Below, one piece after another: positions 33,882 to 41,630 of a stretch of 64,000 nt of DNA (position 1 is its first letter; every line of letters starts with the position of its first letter). This stretch comes from Planctomycetota bacterium (GTDB lineage: Bacteria > Planctomycetota > UBA1135 > GCA-002686595). Under the pieces are notes generated by a model. The model was given only the letters and a program-made list of their open reading frames with translations. It did not search any database and had not been told where the DNA came from. Both the position numbers and the translations under genes were made by a program. Location: the NCBI GenBank assembly GCA_020638875.1, contig JACKHS010000003.1, forward strand, positions 62,001-126,000, in the 5' to 3' direction.

Positions 33882-34062
33882 TCCAATCCCCGGCCCACCG
33901 CCCGCCCGTCCGGGCGGAGGCCGGCAGCAGCGCGGGGAGGTCTCGAGTCGCTCGAGGTCTCCTCGCGCCACATCCGCGCCGCTCCGCGCGAGCCGCGCTC
34001 CCCGACGCACGAGTCGCCCCGCGCGGCGTGCGTTCTCGCTCTCGAACTCCCGCGAAAGTGCG

Positions 34063-34090
34063 TTGCCGCACTTCGGCGAGGCGGTAGTCC
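34063..34090 (+). promoter_or_regulatory. Weak candidate promoter ahead of TPR protein 1
   Basis: TTGCCG, a 16-nt spacer, and TAGTCC, 75 nt upstream of ATG 34165. The 283-bp gap after secretin 1 makes a separate promoter plausible, but the match is modest. Confidence 0.3.
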
Positions 34091-34164
34091 GGCGTCGGTC
34101 GGCACCCCTCTTCGCCTCGCCCCACCCCCCTCGACACCCCCGCCCACCCGGGCGGCGCACGGCC

Positions 34165-37128
34165 ATGAGTCTCCGACGACGCCCCCTCCTCGCAGCCCCG
34201 CGCCTGTTCGCCAAGGCCTGCCTCGCGGCAGTCCTCCTCGCCTGCGCCCTGCCGAGCACAGCGCTCGCCCAGCAGCGCAGCGAAGCCGAGATCCAGGACG
34301 ACATCGAGTTCGCCAAGGGTCTCGCGCGCGAGTGGGGCTTCGTCGACCTCGCCGGCCGCGTGATCGAGAAGATCGAGAAGGGCGGCGTCTCGGCGAAGAC
34401 GGGCGAGCGCCTGGGCGTCGTGAAGTGCGACATCTACGCGCAGGCCGCGCTCGCCGAGCGCGATCGCGTGCGCCGCAACGAGCTGTTCGAACTCGCGATG
34501 TCGGCCTACGAGGACTTCCTCAAGAAGAACCCCAACTCGGCCAGCGCCGCCGAGGCCGAGTCCGACTACCTGAACACCGCCTCGGCCTTCGCGAAGTCGC
34601 TCGAGATCTCGATGGAGGACGCCGTCGGCGCCGAGGCCGAGCAGCTGCGCCAGCGCCGCATCTCCGTGCTGGAGGCCGCCGTGGCGCGCACGGGCGACCT
34701 GCTGCAGACGCTGAAGAGCATCGAGGACCCCACCGAGGCGCAGAAGCGCGAGCGCGGCAGCACGATGCTGATGCGCGGCCGCATGCTGCTCGAGCTCGGC
34801 CGCTCGCAGGACGACGGCACCTTCTCCTTCGATCTGGCGCAGGGCGTGCTCGAGGAGGCCGTCTTCGACCAAGGTGAGGGCACCCCCATCGCGCTGCAGG
34901 CCTACGACCTGATCGGCCAGGTCTTCGCGGCGCAGGGCAAGCCCGCCGACGCGGCGATCTACTTCGAGGCCGTGATCATCTCCGCGCTGCCCGCCGACGC
35001 CGAGATGTGGAAGACCATGGTCGACGAGCTCGAGCTGACGCAGGCCGACAAGGACCAGCGCTGGCTCTTCGTCGAGCTCTCCTCCGCCGGCCTGATCGAC
35101 TCGCTGATGGCCGCCGGTCAGGTCGACCAGGCGATGAAGTACGCGCTGCACCTCTACGACACCCAGAAGATCGAGGGCTTCGAGTACTCGAAGATGGGCT
35201 ACGAGTCGCTGCTCGCCGCGGGCCACGCGCTGCTCGACGCCGGCGGCGTCGTCGGCGGCAACCTCTCCAAGGGCGAAGGCCACTGGTACCCCAGCGAGGA
35301 CGCCGCGCGCGAGGCCGGCGTCGCCAAGAAGTTCATCCTCCCCACGACCGACATGGCCCTGAAGATCGGCCAGCAGGTCGTGAACGAGAACCAGGGCAAC
35401 GTGCTGCAGATCCGCGGTCAGAAGCTGATGGCCGAGGTGCTCCAGCGCCCGGGCGTCGAGGTCGACGTCGCGACGCTCTACCAGGTCTTCGAGGGCTACT
35501 ACAACTCCGGCGAGTACGACAAGGCGCTGCTCGCCTACGTGCCGCTGATGCTCGCGCTCGAGGGCAAGGACAAGGCCACCTCGGTGCTCTACGCCCCCGG
35601 CACCTACTTCCGCGTCGGCCGCATCTACCAGCGTCAGGAGCGCACGCTGGAGGCCGCGATGGCCTACCGCGAGGGTTGCACCACCTACCTCGGCGACCCG
35701 CAGCACGACGGCGCCAACGCGCAGGGCTTCTACAAGGCCATGCAGGACCTCACCGAGGTCGCGCCGGGCGACTCGCAGCTCAAGGCGCTGCTCGAGGAGT
35801 CGCAGCGCCTGGCGGCGGAGCTCAACACGCAGGACGCCAACCAGATCAAGTACGACCTCGCCGAGACGGCCCGCAAGGCCAAGGAGTACGACAAGGCCAT
35901 CGAGTTCTACTCGCAGATCGAGCGCTCCTGGCCGCAGTACGACAAGGCGCTGGTGAAGATCGCGGTCTGCACCTACCGCAAGGGCCCGCAGTCGGCCGGC
36001 TACCAGCTGTTCGTCGACTACCTCGAGAAGTACGTCACCGATCCGATCAACGCGGTCGGTGAGAGCGAGACCAAGGCCGCCGCGCGCCGCGACTCGATGG
36101 CGCAGGCGCTCTTCTACCGCACGCTCTACGAGGACTCGCAGGGCAAGTACCAGGAGGTCGTCGACCACGCCGAGCGCTACTACCTCGACTACCCGGATCA
36201 GGACAGCCTGGCCCCCTGGACGATGCGCATGGTGGGCGTGGCGCTGATGAAGCTCGGCCGCAACGCCGACGCGAAGGCCTACCTGCAGAAAGCGCTCGAC
36301 GCCTACCCGGGCAACAACCAGGTCGCGGCGTTCGCGGTCACCTTCTACACGTACCTGCGCGAGCAGTTCGACGCCGAGGTCGACCCGAACAAGAAGCAGG
36401 CGATCCTGCGCGAGATGGCCGAGCTGCTCGAGATCGGCAACAAGGCCGACACGACGCCGAACTACGCCAACCTGCGCGCGGAGTCGAACCACTGGTTCGA
36501 CTTGCACGAGTGGCAGAAGGCGCGCGGCGTGCTCGAGAAGATCGTGGCCAAGTTCGGCGACGACGCGGAGCTCGAGAAGGACATGGTCACGTACGTGAAG
36601 CCCGACCTCGCGCACGTCTACCTCGAGCTCAAGCAGACCGCCGAGGCGCACGCCATCCTCACCGAGCTCGTCGCCAACGACGCGAAGCGCCCCTCGAAGC
36701 GCACGCTCGTCGACTACGCCCGCTCGATCACGGGCTGGCTCGAGGGCACGGCCACCGACATCCGCGTGGTGCCGGGCGCCGGCATGACCGAGGAGGAGTT
36801 CAACGCCGCCGAGGACAAGCTCAACGCCCTCGCCAACAGCGTGGACGCCAAGTGGTCCTGCGAGTGGTACCTCTACAAGTTCATGGCGGCCTACGCGAAC
36901 TACGTCTGGGCGACGGCCGAGGGCGGTCCGCGGAACAGCAGCCGCAAGGACGTGGCCCAGTCCCAGCTCAAGATCCTCACGACGGAGCTCACGGAGCAGT
37001 TCACGGGGGGCCACGGCGTCGACGGCGTCGGCGCCACCTGCGACGGCGATCAGGAGTTCGCCGCGGAGTACGGCGACGACGTGCTGCGCCGCCGCTTCGT
37101 CTGGCTCTGGGCCAAGGTGTCGAAGTGA
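34165..37128 (+). CDS. Large periplasmic TPR-repeat protein
   Basis: A 987-residue precursor with a signal peptide ending STALA before QQRSEAE. The mature protein is all-helical with many tetratricopeptide-like repeats, for example YYNSGEYDKALLAYVPLMLA, RTLEAAMAYREGCTTYLGDP, KEYDKAIEFYSQIERSWPQY and KLGRNADAKAYLQKALDAYP. No enzymatic motif is visible. Codon use is less extreme than in the flanking accessory regions, with more AAG and AAC, as in highly expressed genes. It sits between the secretin and the ExbB/ExbD genes, so I infer a periplasmic scaffold connecting outer-membrane ring and inner-membrane motor, by analogy with large TPR proteins of gliding machineries. Confidence 0.78.
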   Translation: MSLRRRPLLAAPRLFAKACLAAVLLACALPSTALAQQRSEAEIQDDIEFAKGLAREWGFVDLAGRVIEKIEKGGVSAKTGERLGVVKCDIYAQAALAERDRVRRNELFELAMSAYEDFLKKNPNSASAAEAESDYLNTASAFAKSLEISMEDAVGAEAEQLRQRRISVLEAAVARTGDLLQTLKSIEDPTEAQKRERGSTMLMRGRMLLELGRSQDDGTFSFDLAQGVLEEAVFDQGEGTPIALQAYDLIGQVFAAQGKPADAAIYFEAVIISALPADAEMWKTMVDELELTQADKDQRWLFVELSSAGLIDSLMAAGQVDQAMKYALHLYDTQKIEGFEYSKMGYESLLAAGHALLDAGGVVGGNLSKGEGHWYPSEDAAREAGVAKKFILPTTDMALKIGQQVVNENQGNVLQIRGQKLMAEVLQRPGVEVDVATLYQVFEGYYNSGEYDKALLAYVPLMLALEGKDKATSVLYAPGTYFRVGRIYQRQERTLEAAMAYREGCTTYLGDPQHDGANAQGFYKAMQDLTEVAPGDSQLKALLEESQRLAAELNTQDANQIKYDLAETARKAKEYDKAIEFYSQIERSWPQYDKALVKIAVCTYRKGPQSAGYQLFVDYLEKYVTDPINAVGESETKAAARRDSMAQALFYRTLYEDSQGKYQEVVDHAERYYLDYPDQDSLAPWTMRMVGVALMKLGRNADAKAYLQKALDAYPGNNQVAAFAVTFYTYLREQFDAEVDPNKKQAILREMAELLEIGNKADTTPNYANLRAESNHWFDLHEWQKARGVLEKIVAKFGDDAELEKDMVTYVKPDLAHVYLELKQTAEAHAILTELVANDAKRPSKRTLVDYARSITGWLEGTATDIRVVPGAGMTEEEFNAAEDKLNALANSVDAKWSCEWYLYKFMAAYANYVWATAEGGPRNSSRKDVAQSQLKILTTELTEQFTGGHGVDGVGATCDGDQEFAAEYGDDVLRRRFVWLWAKVSK

Positions 37129-37136
37129 GCTCCTCG

Positions 37137-37167
37137 GGGGCCGCGGCGCGCGCCGCCCCGCGGCCCC
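37137..37167 (+). terminator. GC hairpin after TPR protein gene
   Basis: Perfect 10-bp stem (37137-37146 with 37158-37167) with an 11-nt loop, eight bases after the stop. No T-run. Confidence 0.4.
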
Positions 37168-37213
37168 GCGACCTCCGCCCTCTCCCCGTTCGTGACCTCG
37201 CCCCGCGGCAGCG

Positions 37214-37259
37214 CGTGCCCCCGCCCCGAGGCACTTCGTGCCCCCGCCCTGCGGCACTT
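37214..37259. repeat. Two tandem 23-bp units
   Basis: Units at 37214-37236 and 37237-37259 differ at two positions, and a partial third unit follows. They lie in the gap between the two TPR genes, just upstream of the candidate promoter at 37265. Possibly replication slippage; a binding-site role cannot be excluded. Confidence 0.55.
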
Positions 37260-37264
37260 CGTGG

Positions 37265-37292
37265 TTGTGACCCACGGCCCCTTCCCTAGAAT
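37265..37292 (+). promoter_or_regulatory. Promoter for second TPR protein gene
   Basis: TTGTGA (37265-37270), a 16-nt spacer, and TAGAAT (37287-37292). The -10 overlaps ATG 37291, so a transcript from it would exclude that codon and favour ATG 37312. Confidence 0.5.
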
Positions 37293-37311
37293 GTTCCGCT
37301 CCCTCTCCACC

Positions 37312-38511
37312 ATGCTCCCTCTCGCCAGCGCCCCCCTCTCCCTGCGTCGCCTGCTGCGCGGCGCGGCCCTCGTCCTCGCGGGCCTCGCCCTCGCGGCGCC
37401 CGCGCCGGCCCAGGGCGGTCGCCTCGACCAGCTCTACGTGCGCGACTCGAAGGGCAGCGTGCGCCAGGTCACCGGCACGATCACCGAGGCCGGCCTCGAC
37501 AAGATCCTGGTCGACCGCGACGGCAAGGAGACGAGCTACGAGAACGACCGCGTCGACCGCATCCTCTGGGGCCAGGTCTCGCCGAACTTCAAGGAGGCGC
37601 AGGCCTACTTCGACCGCGGCGACTTCGAGAACGCGGCCGCCAAGTTCGAAGCCGCCTCGAGCGACGACGAGCGCACCGTCATCCAGGCCGTCGCGCGCCT
37701 GTCCGCCGGCGAGGCGCTGCTGCACCTCAGCGCCACGGACCCGACCCAGCTCACGCCGGCGCTGGCGCACTTCGACGCGTTCCTGTCCAAGTACCCGAAC
37801 AACCGCGAGGTGCCGCGCGCGCGCATGCTGAAGGCGCGCACCACGCTGCTGCGCGGCGGCGCCGGCGACGTCAAGAAGGCCGGCGAGCTCTACCGCGCGA
37901 TCTTCGAGGAAGGCGCCAACGACCCGCCCACCGTCGGCTACGACCGCACCGAGTGCCTGCGCGCCGGGCTCGAGGCCGCGCGCGCGCTGACCGCCGCGGG
38001 CGAGACGCTCCCCGCGCGGGAAGTGCTCGGCGTGCTCTCGGGCGCCGCGCGCGACATGCTCGCCGCCGCCGAGGAGGGCAGCTCCGCGCGCGTGCGCCTC
38101 GCGGCGCTGTCGGCCGAGGCCCAGCTCGGCGAAGGCTACGTGCTGCTCGCCGGCGGGCAGGCGCGCCAGGCCGAGACCTTCTTCCGCGCGCAGCTCCAGA
38201 ACGCCAAGAACGGCCCCGCCGCGCAGCGCTACGGCGCGCTCCTGGGGCTCGGCGAGGCGCTGCGCGCCCAGGGCGCGGGCGACACCGGCAAGCTGCGCGA
38301 GGCCTCGCTGCACCTCGCCGTCGTGGCCGGCCTCGACTACACCGACCGCGACCGCTCCGCGACGGCTCTGCTGCGCCTGGCGGAAACTCTGCTCGAGCTG
38401 GGGGATAGCGACGGTGCCGCCCAGGCCCGGACGCGCCTCCAGATCCTCGCCGACCAGTTCGGCGACACGCCCGCCGCGGCCCCCGCGCGGGAGCACTTGA
38501 AGACTCTCTGA
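37312..38511 (+). CDS. Periplasmic TPR-repeat protein 2
   Basis: A 399-residue precursor with signal peptide (LLRGAALVLAGLALAAPAPA). A short beta-rich segment follows (RLDQLYVRDSKGSVRQVTGT, then ILVDRDGKETSYENDRVDRI) that looks like a small SH3-like module. The rest is TPR-type helices (AYFDRGDFENAAAKFEAAS; ALAHFDAFLSKYPNN). I choose ATG 37312 because ATG 37291 lies inside the -10 element; the earlier start would add seven residues. It lies 80 nt upstream of ExbB and is probably its operon partner. Role inferred as an accessory periplasmic component of the motor. Confidence 0.75.
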   Translation: MLPLASAPLSLRRLLRGAALVLAGLALAAPAPAQGGRLDQLYVRDSKGSVRQVTGTITEAGLDKILVDRDGKETSYENDRVDRILWGQVSPNFKEAQAYFDRGDFENAAAKFEAASSDDERTVIQAVARLSAGEALLHLSATDPTQLTPALAHFDAFLSKYPNNREVPRARMLKARTTLLRGGAGDVKKAGELYRAIFEEGANDPPTVGYDRTECLRAGLEAARALTAAGETLPAREVLGVLSGAARDMLAAAEEGSSARVRLAALSAEAQLGEGYVLLAGGQARQAETFFRAQLQNAKNGPAAQRYGALLGLGEALRAQGAGDTGKLREASLHLAVVAGLDYTDRDRSATALLRLAETLLELGDSDGAAQARTRLQILADQFGDTPAAAPAREHLKTL

Positions 38512-38591
38512 GCCCGAGCCCCTCGGCGCTCACCCCCTCATCGGACCCCCACCCCATCCCCTCCTTACGACTCCAAAGGAGCCCCTCGGTC

Positions 38592-39314
38592 ATGAACCTC
38601 AGCCAGGCCACGAAGCGCATCTCGGCCCTCGCCGCGCGCCCCCTGCCGGTCGCCCTCGCGGCGGCGCTCTGCGCCGCGCCCGCCCACGCGGAAGCCTCGT
38701 CCGTCCTCGACGTCTTCACGAAGTCCGGCGTCATCGGCATCCTGATCATCGTGCTCTCGGTCGTGGCGCTCGCCGTGATCATCGAGAACATGGTGACGCT
38801 CAAGCGCGACAAGCTCGCCCCGCCGGAGCTGATCGACGAGGTGCAGGCCCTGTTCGACGAGGGTCAGTACCAGGAGGCCATGGAGCTCTGCGAGAACGAG
38901 CCCTGCTTCTTCACCCGCATCGCCGGCGCCGGCATCGCCAAGATCGGCCACGACTTCGCGGTGATCGAGCAGTCGATCAGCGAGATGGGCGACGAGGAGT
39001 CGATCCGCCTGCACCAGAAGATCGGCTGGCTGTCGCTGATCGCCAACGTGGCGCCCATGATGGGTCTCTTGGGCACGGTGTCGGGCATGATCCAGTCCTT
39101 CAACATCATCGCCTCGTCGGGCGGTCAGGCGAACCCGGCCGACCTGGCCGGTGGTATCTCGATCGCGCTCCTCACGACGCTGCTCGGTCTGATCGTCGCG
39201 ATCCCGACCACGGCCGCCTTCGCCTACCTGCGCAACCGCCTGGTGCGCACGGTCATCGAGGTGGGCGCGATCATCGAGGACCTGTTCGAGCGCTTCCGCC
39301 CGGGCCAGGCCTAG
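38592..39314 (+). CDS. ExbB/TolQ/MotA-family proton channel subunit
   Basis: A 240-residue protein with an N-terminal signal-like extension (PLPVALAAALCAAPAHA), then three membrane helices: GVIGILIIVLSVVALAVII, the hallmark pair LIANVAPMMGLLGTVSGMIQ, and ISIALLTTLLGLIVAIPTTA. The cytoplasmic loop between helices 1 and 2 has normal length, unlike the short paralogue at 4069. GGAG precedes ATG 38592. Followed by two ExbD genes, it forms the proton-driven stator of the secretin-associated machine. Confidence 0.93.
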   Translation: MNLSQATKRISALAARPLPVALAAALCAAPAHAEASSVLDVFTKSGVIGILIIVLSVVALAVIIENMVTLKRDKLAPPELIDEVQALFDEGQYQEAMELCENEPCFFTRIAGAGIAKIGHDFAVIEQSISEMGDEESIRLHQKIGWLSLIANVAPMMGLLGTVSGMIQSFNIIASSGGQANPADLAGGISIALLTTLLGLIVAIPTTAAFAYLRNRLVRTVIEVGAIIEDLFERFRPGQA

Positions 39315-39439
39315 CGAACGCCGCGAGGGCGCGGCGGCTCGACCCCGCGCCCTCGTGAGCTCCACGCTCCGCCGTTCCGGCGGAGCCCCCGCCCGCGGGT
39401 CTCCTCCACGGGCGGAACCGACGAGCCCACCGCTGCGCG

Positions 39440-39928
39440 ATGAACCTGAGCAAGCACGACCCCGAGACCGAGATGGAGCTGGACATGACGTCGATGATCG
39501 ACGTCGTCTTCCTGCTGATCATCTTCTTCATGGTCATCACCGACATGACCCAGGCGGACCTGGAGGAACTCCAGCTCCCCGTCGCGGAGAACGCGGTCGC
39601 GGACAAGCCCGACCCCAACGAATGGCGTCCGATCGTGAACATCAAGATCGACGGGTCGATCCTGGTGAAGCGCGAGCTGCTGTACGACCCGGAGAACCCG
39701 GACGACTACAAGCAACTGCGCGAGTACCTCAACACGGTCGCCAAGCGCATGAAGCCGGACAAGGACAACCCCGCCCTGCCGGGTGAGGCGCTGCTGATCC
39801 GCGCCGACATGAACACGCCCTTCAAGTACGTGCAGAAGGTCATGGAGCAGTGCGGCTACAAGGGCATCCAGATCTGGAAGATCCAGTTCGCCGCCGCCGA
39901 GGAACCCGAGGAGAACGGCCAGAGCTGA
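39440..39928 (+). CDS. ExbD/TolR-family protein 1
   Basis: A 162-residue protein with one N-terminal membrane helix holding the conserved Asp (ELDMTSMIDVVFLLIIFFMV). The periplasmic domain (LEELQLPVAENAVADKPDPN) contains an insertion rich in Asp, Asn and Pro (about residues 85-115) and ends with the usual last strand and helix (ALLIRADMNTPFKYVQKVME). ATG 39440. It is distinct from the next two ExbDs, which resemble each other more than this one. The spacing to ExbD 2 is 21 nt. Confidence 0.92.
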   Translation: MNLSKHDPETEMELDMTSMIDVVFLLIIFFMVITDMTQADLEELQLPVAENAVADKPDPNEWRPIVNIKIDGSILVKRELLYDPENPDDYKQLREYLNTVAKRMKPDKDNPALPGEALLIRADMNTPFKYVQKVMEQCGYKGIQIWKIQFAAAEEPEENGQS

Positions 39929-39949
39929 ACGCTCGCGCCAGGAGCCGCC

Positions 39950-40474
39950 ATGAGTGAACTCAGTCGTATCGCCACGGAGGAGAGCAAGCTCGAGATGACG
40001 CCGATGATCGACGTCACCTTCCTGCTGCTGATCTTCTTCATGTGCACCCTCAAGTTCAAAACGCTCGAGGGCAAGCTGGCCGCCTACCTGCCCAAGGACG
40101 TGGGCGTGAACACGTCGCAGGCCGAGCCGATCGAGAAGGTCGAGATCACGGTCCGCGTCATCCGCGAGGGCACCAAGATGAAGCCCGTCAAGGACGGCCA
40201 GACGCCGACCGAGCGCTGGGACCCGGACCTCGACGCGAAGCGCCGCTACGTCTTCGGTTCGGACCGCGTGCTCGAGTACGCGATCGGCCCGCGCAAGACC
40301 CAGAGCCTGTCCGAGCTGGCGGACCGCCTGAAGCAGCTCCACGGCGTCAACAAGGAGCGCCCCGCGACCATCGACGCGCGCAAGGGAGTCGTCTACGAGG
40401 ACGTGATCCAGGTCCTCGACAGCGCGATGAACGCGGACTTCAAGGAAGTCACCTTCGTGGGCTCCTACGAGTAG
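39950..40474 (+). CDS. ExbD/TolR-family protein 2
   Basis: A 174-residue protein. The membrane helix with proton-path Asp reads EMTPMIDVTFLLLIFFMCTL, followed by KFKTLEGKLAAYLPKDVGV. The periplasmic domain carries an extra loop (KMKPVKDGQTPTERWDPD) before the last motif DVIQVLDSAMNADFKEVTFV. A GGAG ribosome site precedes ATG 39950. The gene is followed at once by the strongest terminator in the window. Its N-terminal third is nearly identical to ExbD 3, pointing to duplication. Confidence 0.92.
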   Translation: MSELSRIATEESKLEMTPMIDVTFLLLIFFMCTLKFKTLEGKLAAYLPKDVGVNTSQAEPIEKVEITVRVIREGTKMKPVKDGQTPTERWDPDLDAKRRYVFGSDRVLEYAIGPRKTQSLSELADRLKQLHGVNKERPATIDARKGVVYEDVIQVLDSAMNADFKEVTFVGSYE

Positions 40475-40495
40475 GTCCCCCACCAGCGAACGCTT

Positions 40496-40539
40496 CGCGA
40501 GAGCGGCTCGGCCCGGCGCCGAGCCGCTCTCGCGCTTTT
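40496..40539 (+). terminator. Strong rho-independent terminator between ExbD 2 and ExbD 3
   Basis: Perfect 17-bp stem (40496-40512 with 40518-40534), 5-nt loop, followed by CTTTT. It starts 21 nt after the ExbD 2 stop, so it separates the ExbB-ExbD-ExbD unit from ExbD 3. Confidence 0.88.
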
Positions 40540-40636
40540 CGGCGGCGCGCGCGTCCCCGGGCCGCGCACGCGCGGGTAGCGCGCGGTGGGTCCCCGGAAA
40601 CCCGCCCCGCTCTCCGAACGTGGAGGTTCCGCCCCC

Positions 40637-41146
40637 ATGCCCATCCGCCCCGACCGGCAGTCCGACGAGACCGCCGAGCTGGAGATGACGCCGATGATCG
40701 ACGTCACCTTCCTGCTGTTGATCTTCTTCATGTGCACCCTGAGGTTCAAAACCCTCGAGGGTCGCCTGGCCGCCAACCTGCCCACGGACGTGGGCGTGAA
40801 CGTCGGCCTCACCGAGCCGCCCGAGGCCGTCGAGGTGCGCCTCGTGCTCGTCGAGCCCGGCGCCCGCCTCGACCCGCGCAGCGGTGGCGCGTGGAGCGGC
40901 GCGCCGGGCGCGCGCTTCGCCTTCTCCGCCGACCGCCGCGTCGAGTACGCGGTCGGCCCGCGGCGCTTCGCCGACCTCGACGGCCTGCGCGCGCGGCTGG
41001 ACGAGCTGCACGCGGCCGACCCGACGCGGCGGCTGAAGCTCGCCCCCGGCCCGGGCGTCGTGACCGACGAGGTCGTCACCGTGCTCGACGCGGTCGTGGG
41101 CCTCGGCTACGAGGCCGTCGGCTTCCAGGGCGCGCGCGACGAGTGA
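40637..41146 (+). CDS. ExbD/TolR-family protein 3
   Basis: A 169-residue paralogue of ExbD 2: EMTPMIDVTFLLLIFFMCTL is identical and RFKTLEGRLAANLPTDVGVN nearly so. After about residue 60 the two diverge strongly, and this copy is more Arg/Ala-rich and GC-rich. The last motif is DEVVTVLDAVVGLGYEAVGF. ATG 40637. A terminator upstream (40496-40539) and a hairpin downstream (41189-41221) isolate it as its own unit, yet I cannot point to a clear promoter in the 97 nt between the upstream terminator and the ATG; read-through may supply it. Confidence 0.9.
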   Translation: MPIRPDRQSDETAELEMTPMIDVTFLLLIFFMCTLRFKTLEGRLAANLPTDVGVNVGLTEPPEAVEVRLVLVEPGARLDPRSGGAWSGAPGARFAFSADRRVEYAVGPRRFADLDGLRARLDELHAADPTRRLKLAPGPGVVTDEVVTVLDAVVGLGYEAVGFQGARDE

Positions 41147-41188
41147 GCGCGCTCGCCGCGGGCCGAGGCGCCCCCAGAGCCCCGCCGA

Positions 41189-41221
41189 GCCCGCGCGCGC
41201 CGCCCGCCGGCGCGCGCGGGC
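41189..41221 (+). terminator. 14-bp perfect hairpin after ExbD 3
   Basis: Stem 41189-41202 with 41208-41221, 5-nt loop, 42 nt after the ExbD 3 stop. There is no T-run, but the stem is very stable. Confidence 0.55.
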
Positions 41222-41391
41222 GCCCGCGAAGGTCGCCGCGCCGCGACCGCGGTCGCGCACGAGCGCGCGCCGAGCCGCGGGAAGGGCGCGCCGAGGCCCC
41301 TCTCCGGGCGACCTCCGACACCGGCTCGGCGGCCGCGCTCGGCACCCCTAAGTCGTTGCTCGCGGGCGGCTTCATTCCTCCCTGCTGGCCT

Positions 41392-41421
41392 TTGACCGAG
41401 GCCCCGCGCACCTGATATCCT
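41392..41421 (+). promoter_or_regulatory. Sigma-70-type promoter of secretin gene 2
   Basis: TTGACC (41392-41397), an 18-nt spacer, and TATCCT (41416-41421): the same hexamers as at secretin 1. Initiation near 41428 would leave a leader of about 200 nt. Confidence 0.65.
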
Positions 41422-41630
41422 CCCGCCCTTCCCAGGTCGAAGCGCGCGCCGCCGAGGCCTGCGGACCGGCCCCTTCCCGCGCGGTTGGGCCGCCCCCTCC
41501 CACGGAAGACCCCAGCCGAAGCCTCAGGTTTCCGGTAGCCCGATCCGCCCGCGAGGATAGGACCGGCGCCACCGCCCTCCCCATCCCCAGACCGCACATC
41601 GTGGCGCCTCCGCAGCGAGGCGTCCGTCGA

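Larger units (their letters stand above)
41147..41630. other. 484-bp intergenic region: hairpin, promoter and 200-nt leader of secretin 2
   Basis: It contains a 14-bp hairpin (41189-41221), a stretch of very GC-rich sequence without coding pattern, a promoter (41392-41421), and about 200 nt of leader before ATG 41631. No small gene seen. Confidence 0.55.

Noticed and set aside
37291..37293. ATG 37291 as start of the second TPR protein
   Set aside because: The codon lies inside the TAGAAT -10 of a well-spaced promoter. ATG 37312 keeps a better signal peptide.
33868..38496. Antisense open frame of about 1540 codons opposite the TPR and secretin genes
   Set aside because: Rich in Arg/Leu/Glu/His low-complexity sequence with no domain pattern. 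It mirrors strong GC-rich codon bias on the plus strand, where real TPR repeats, signal peptides and ribosome sites are visible.
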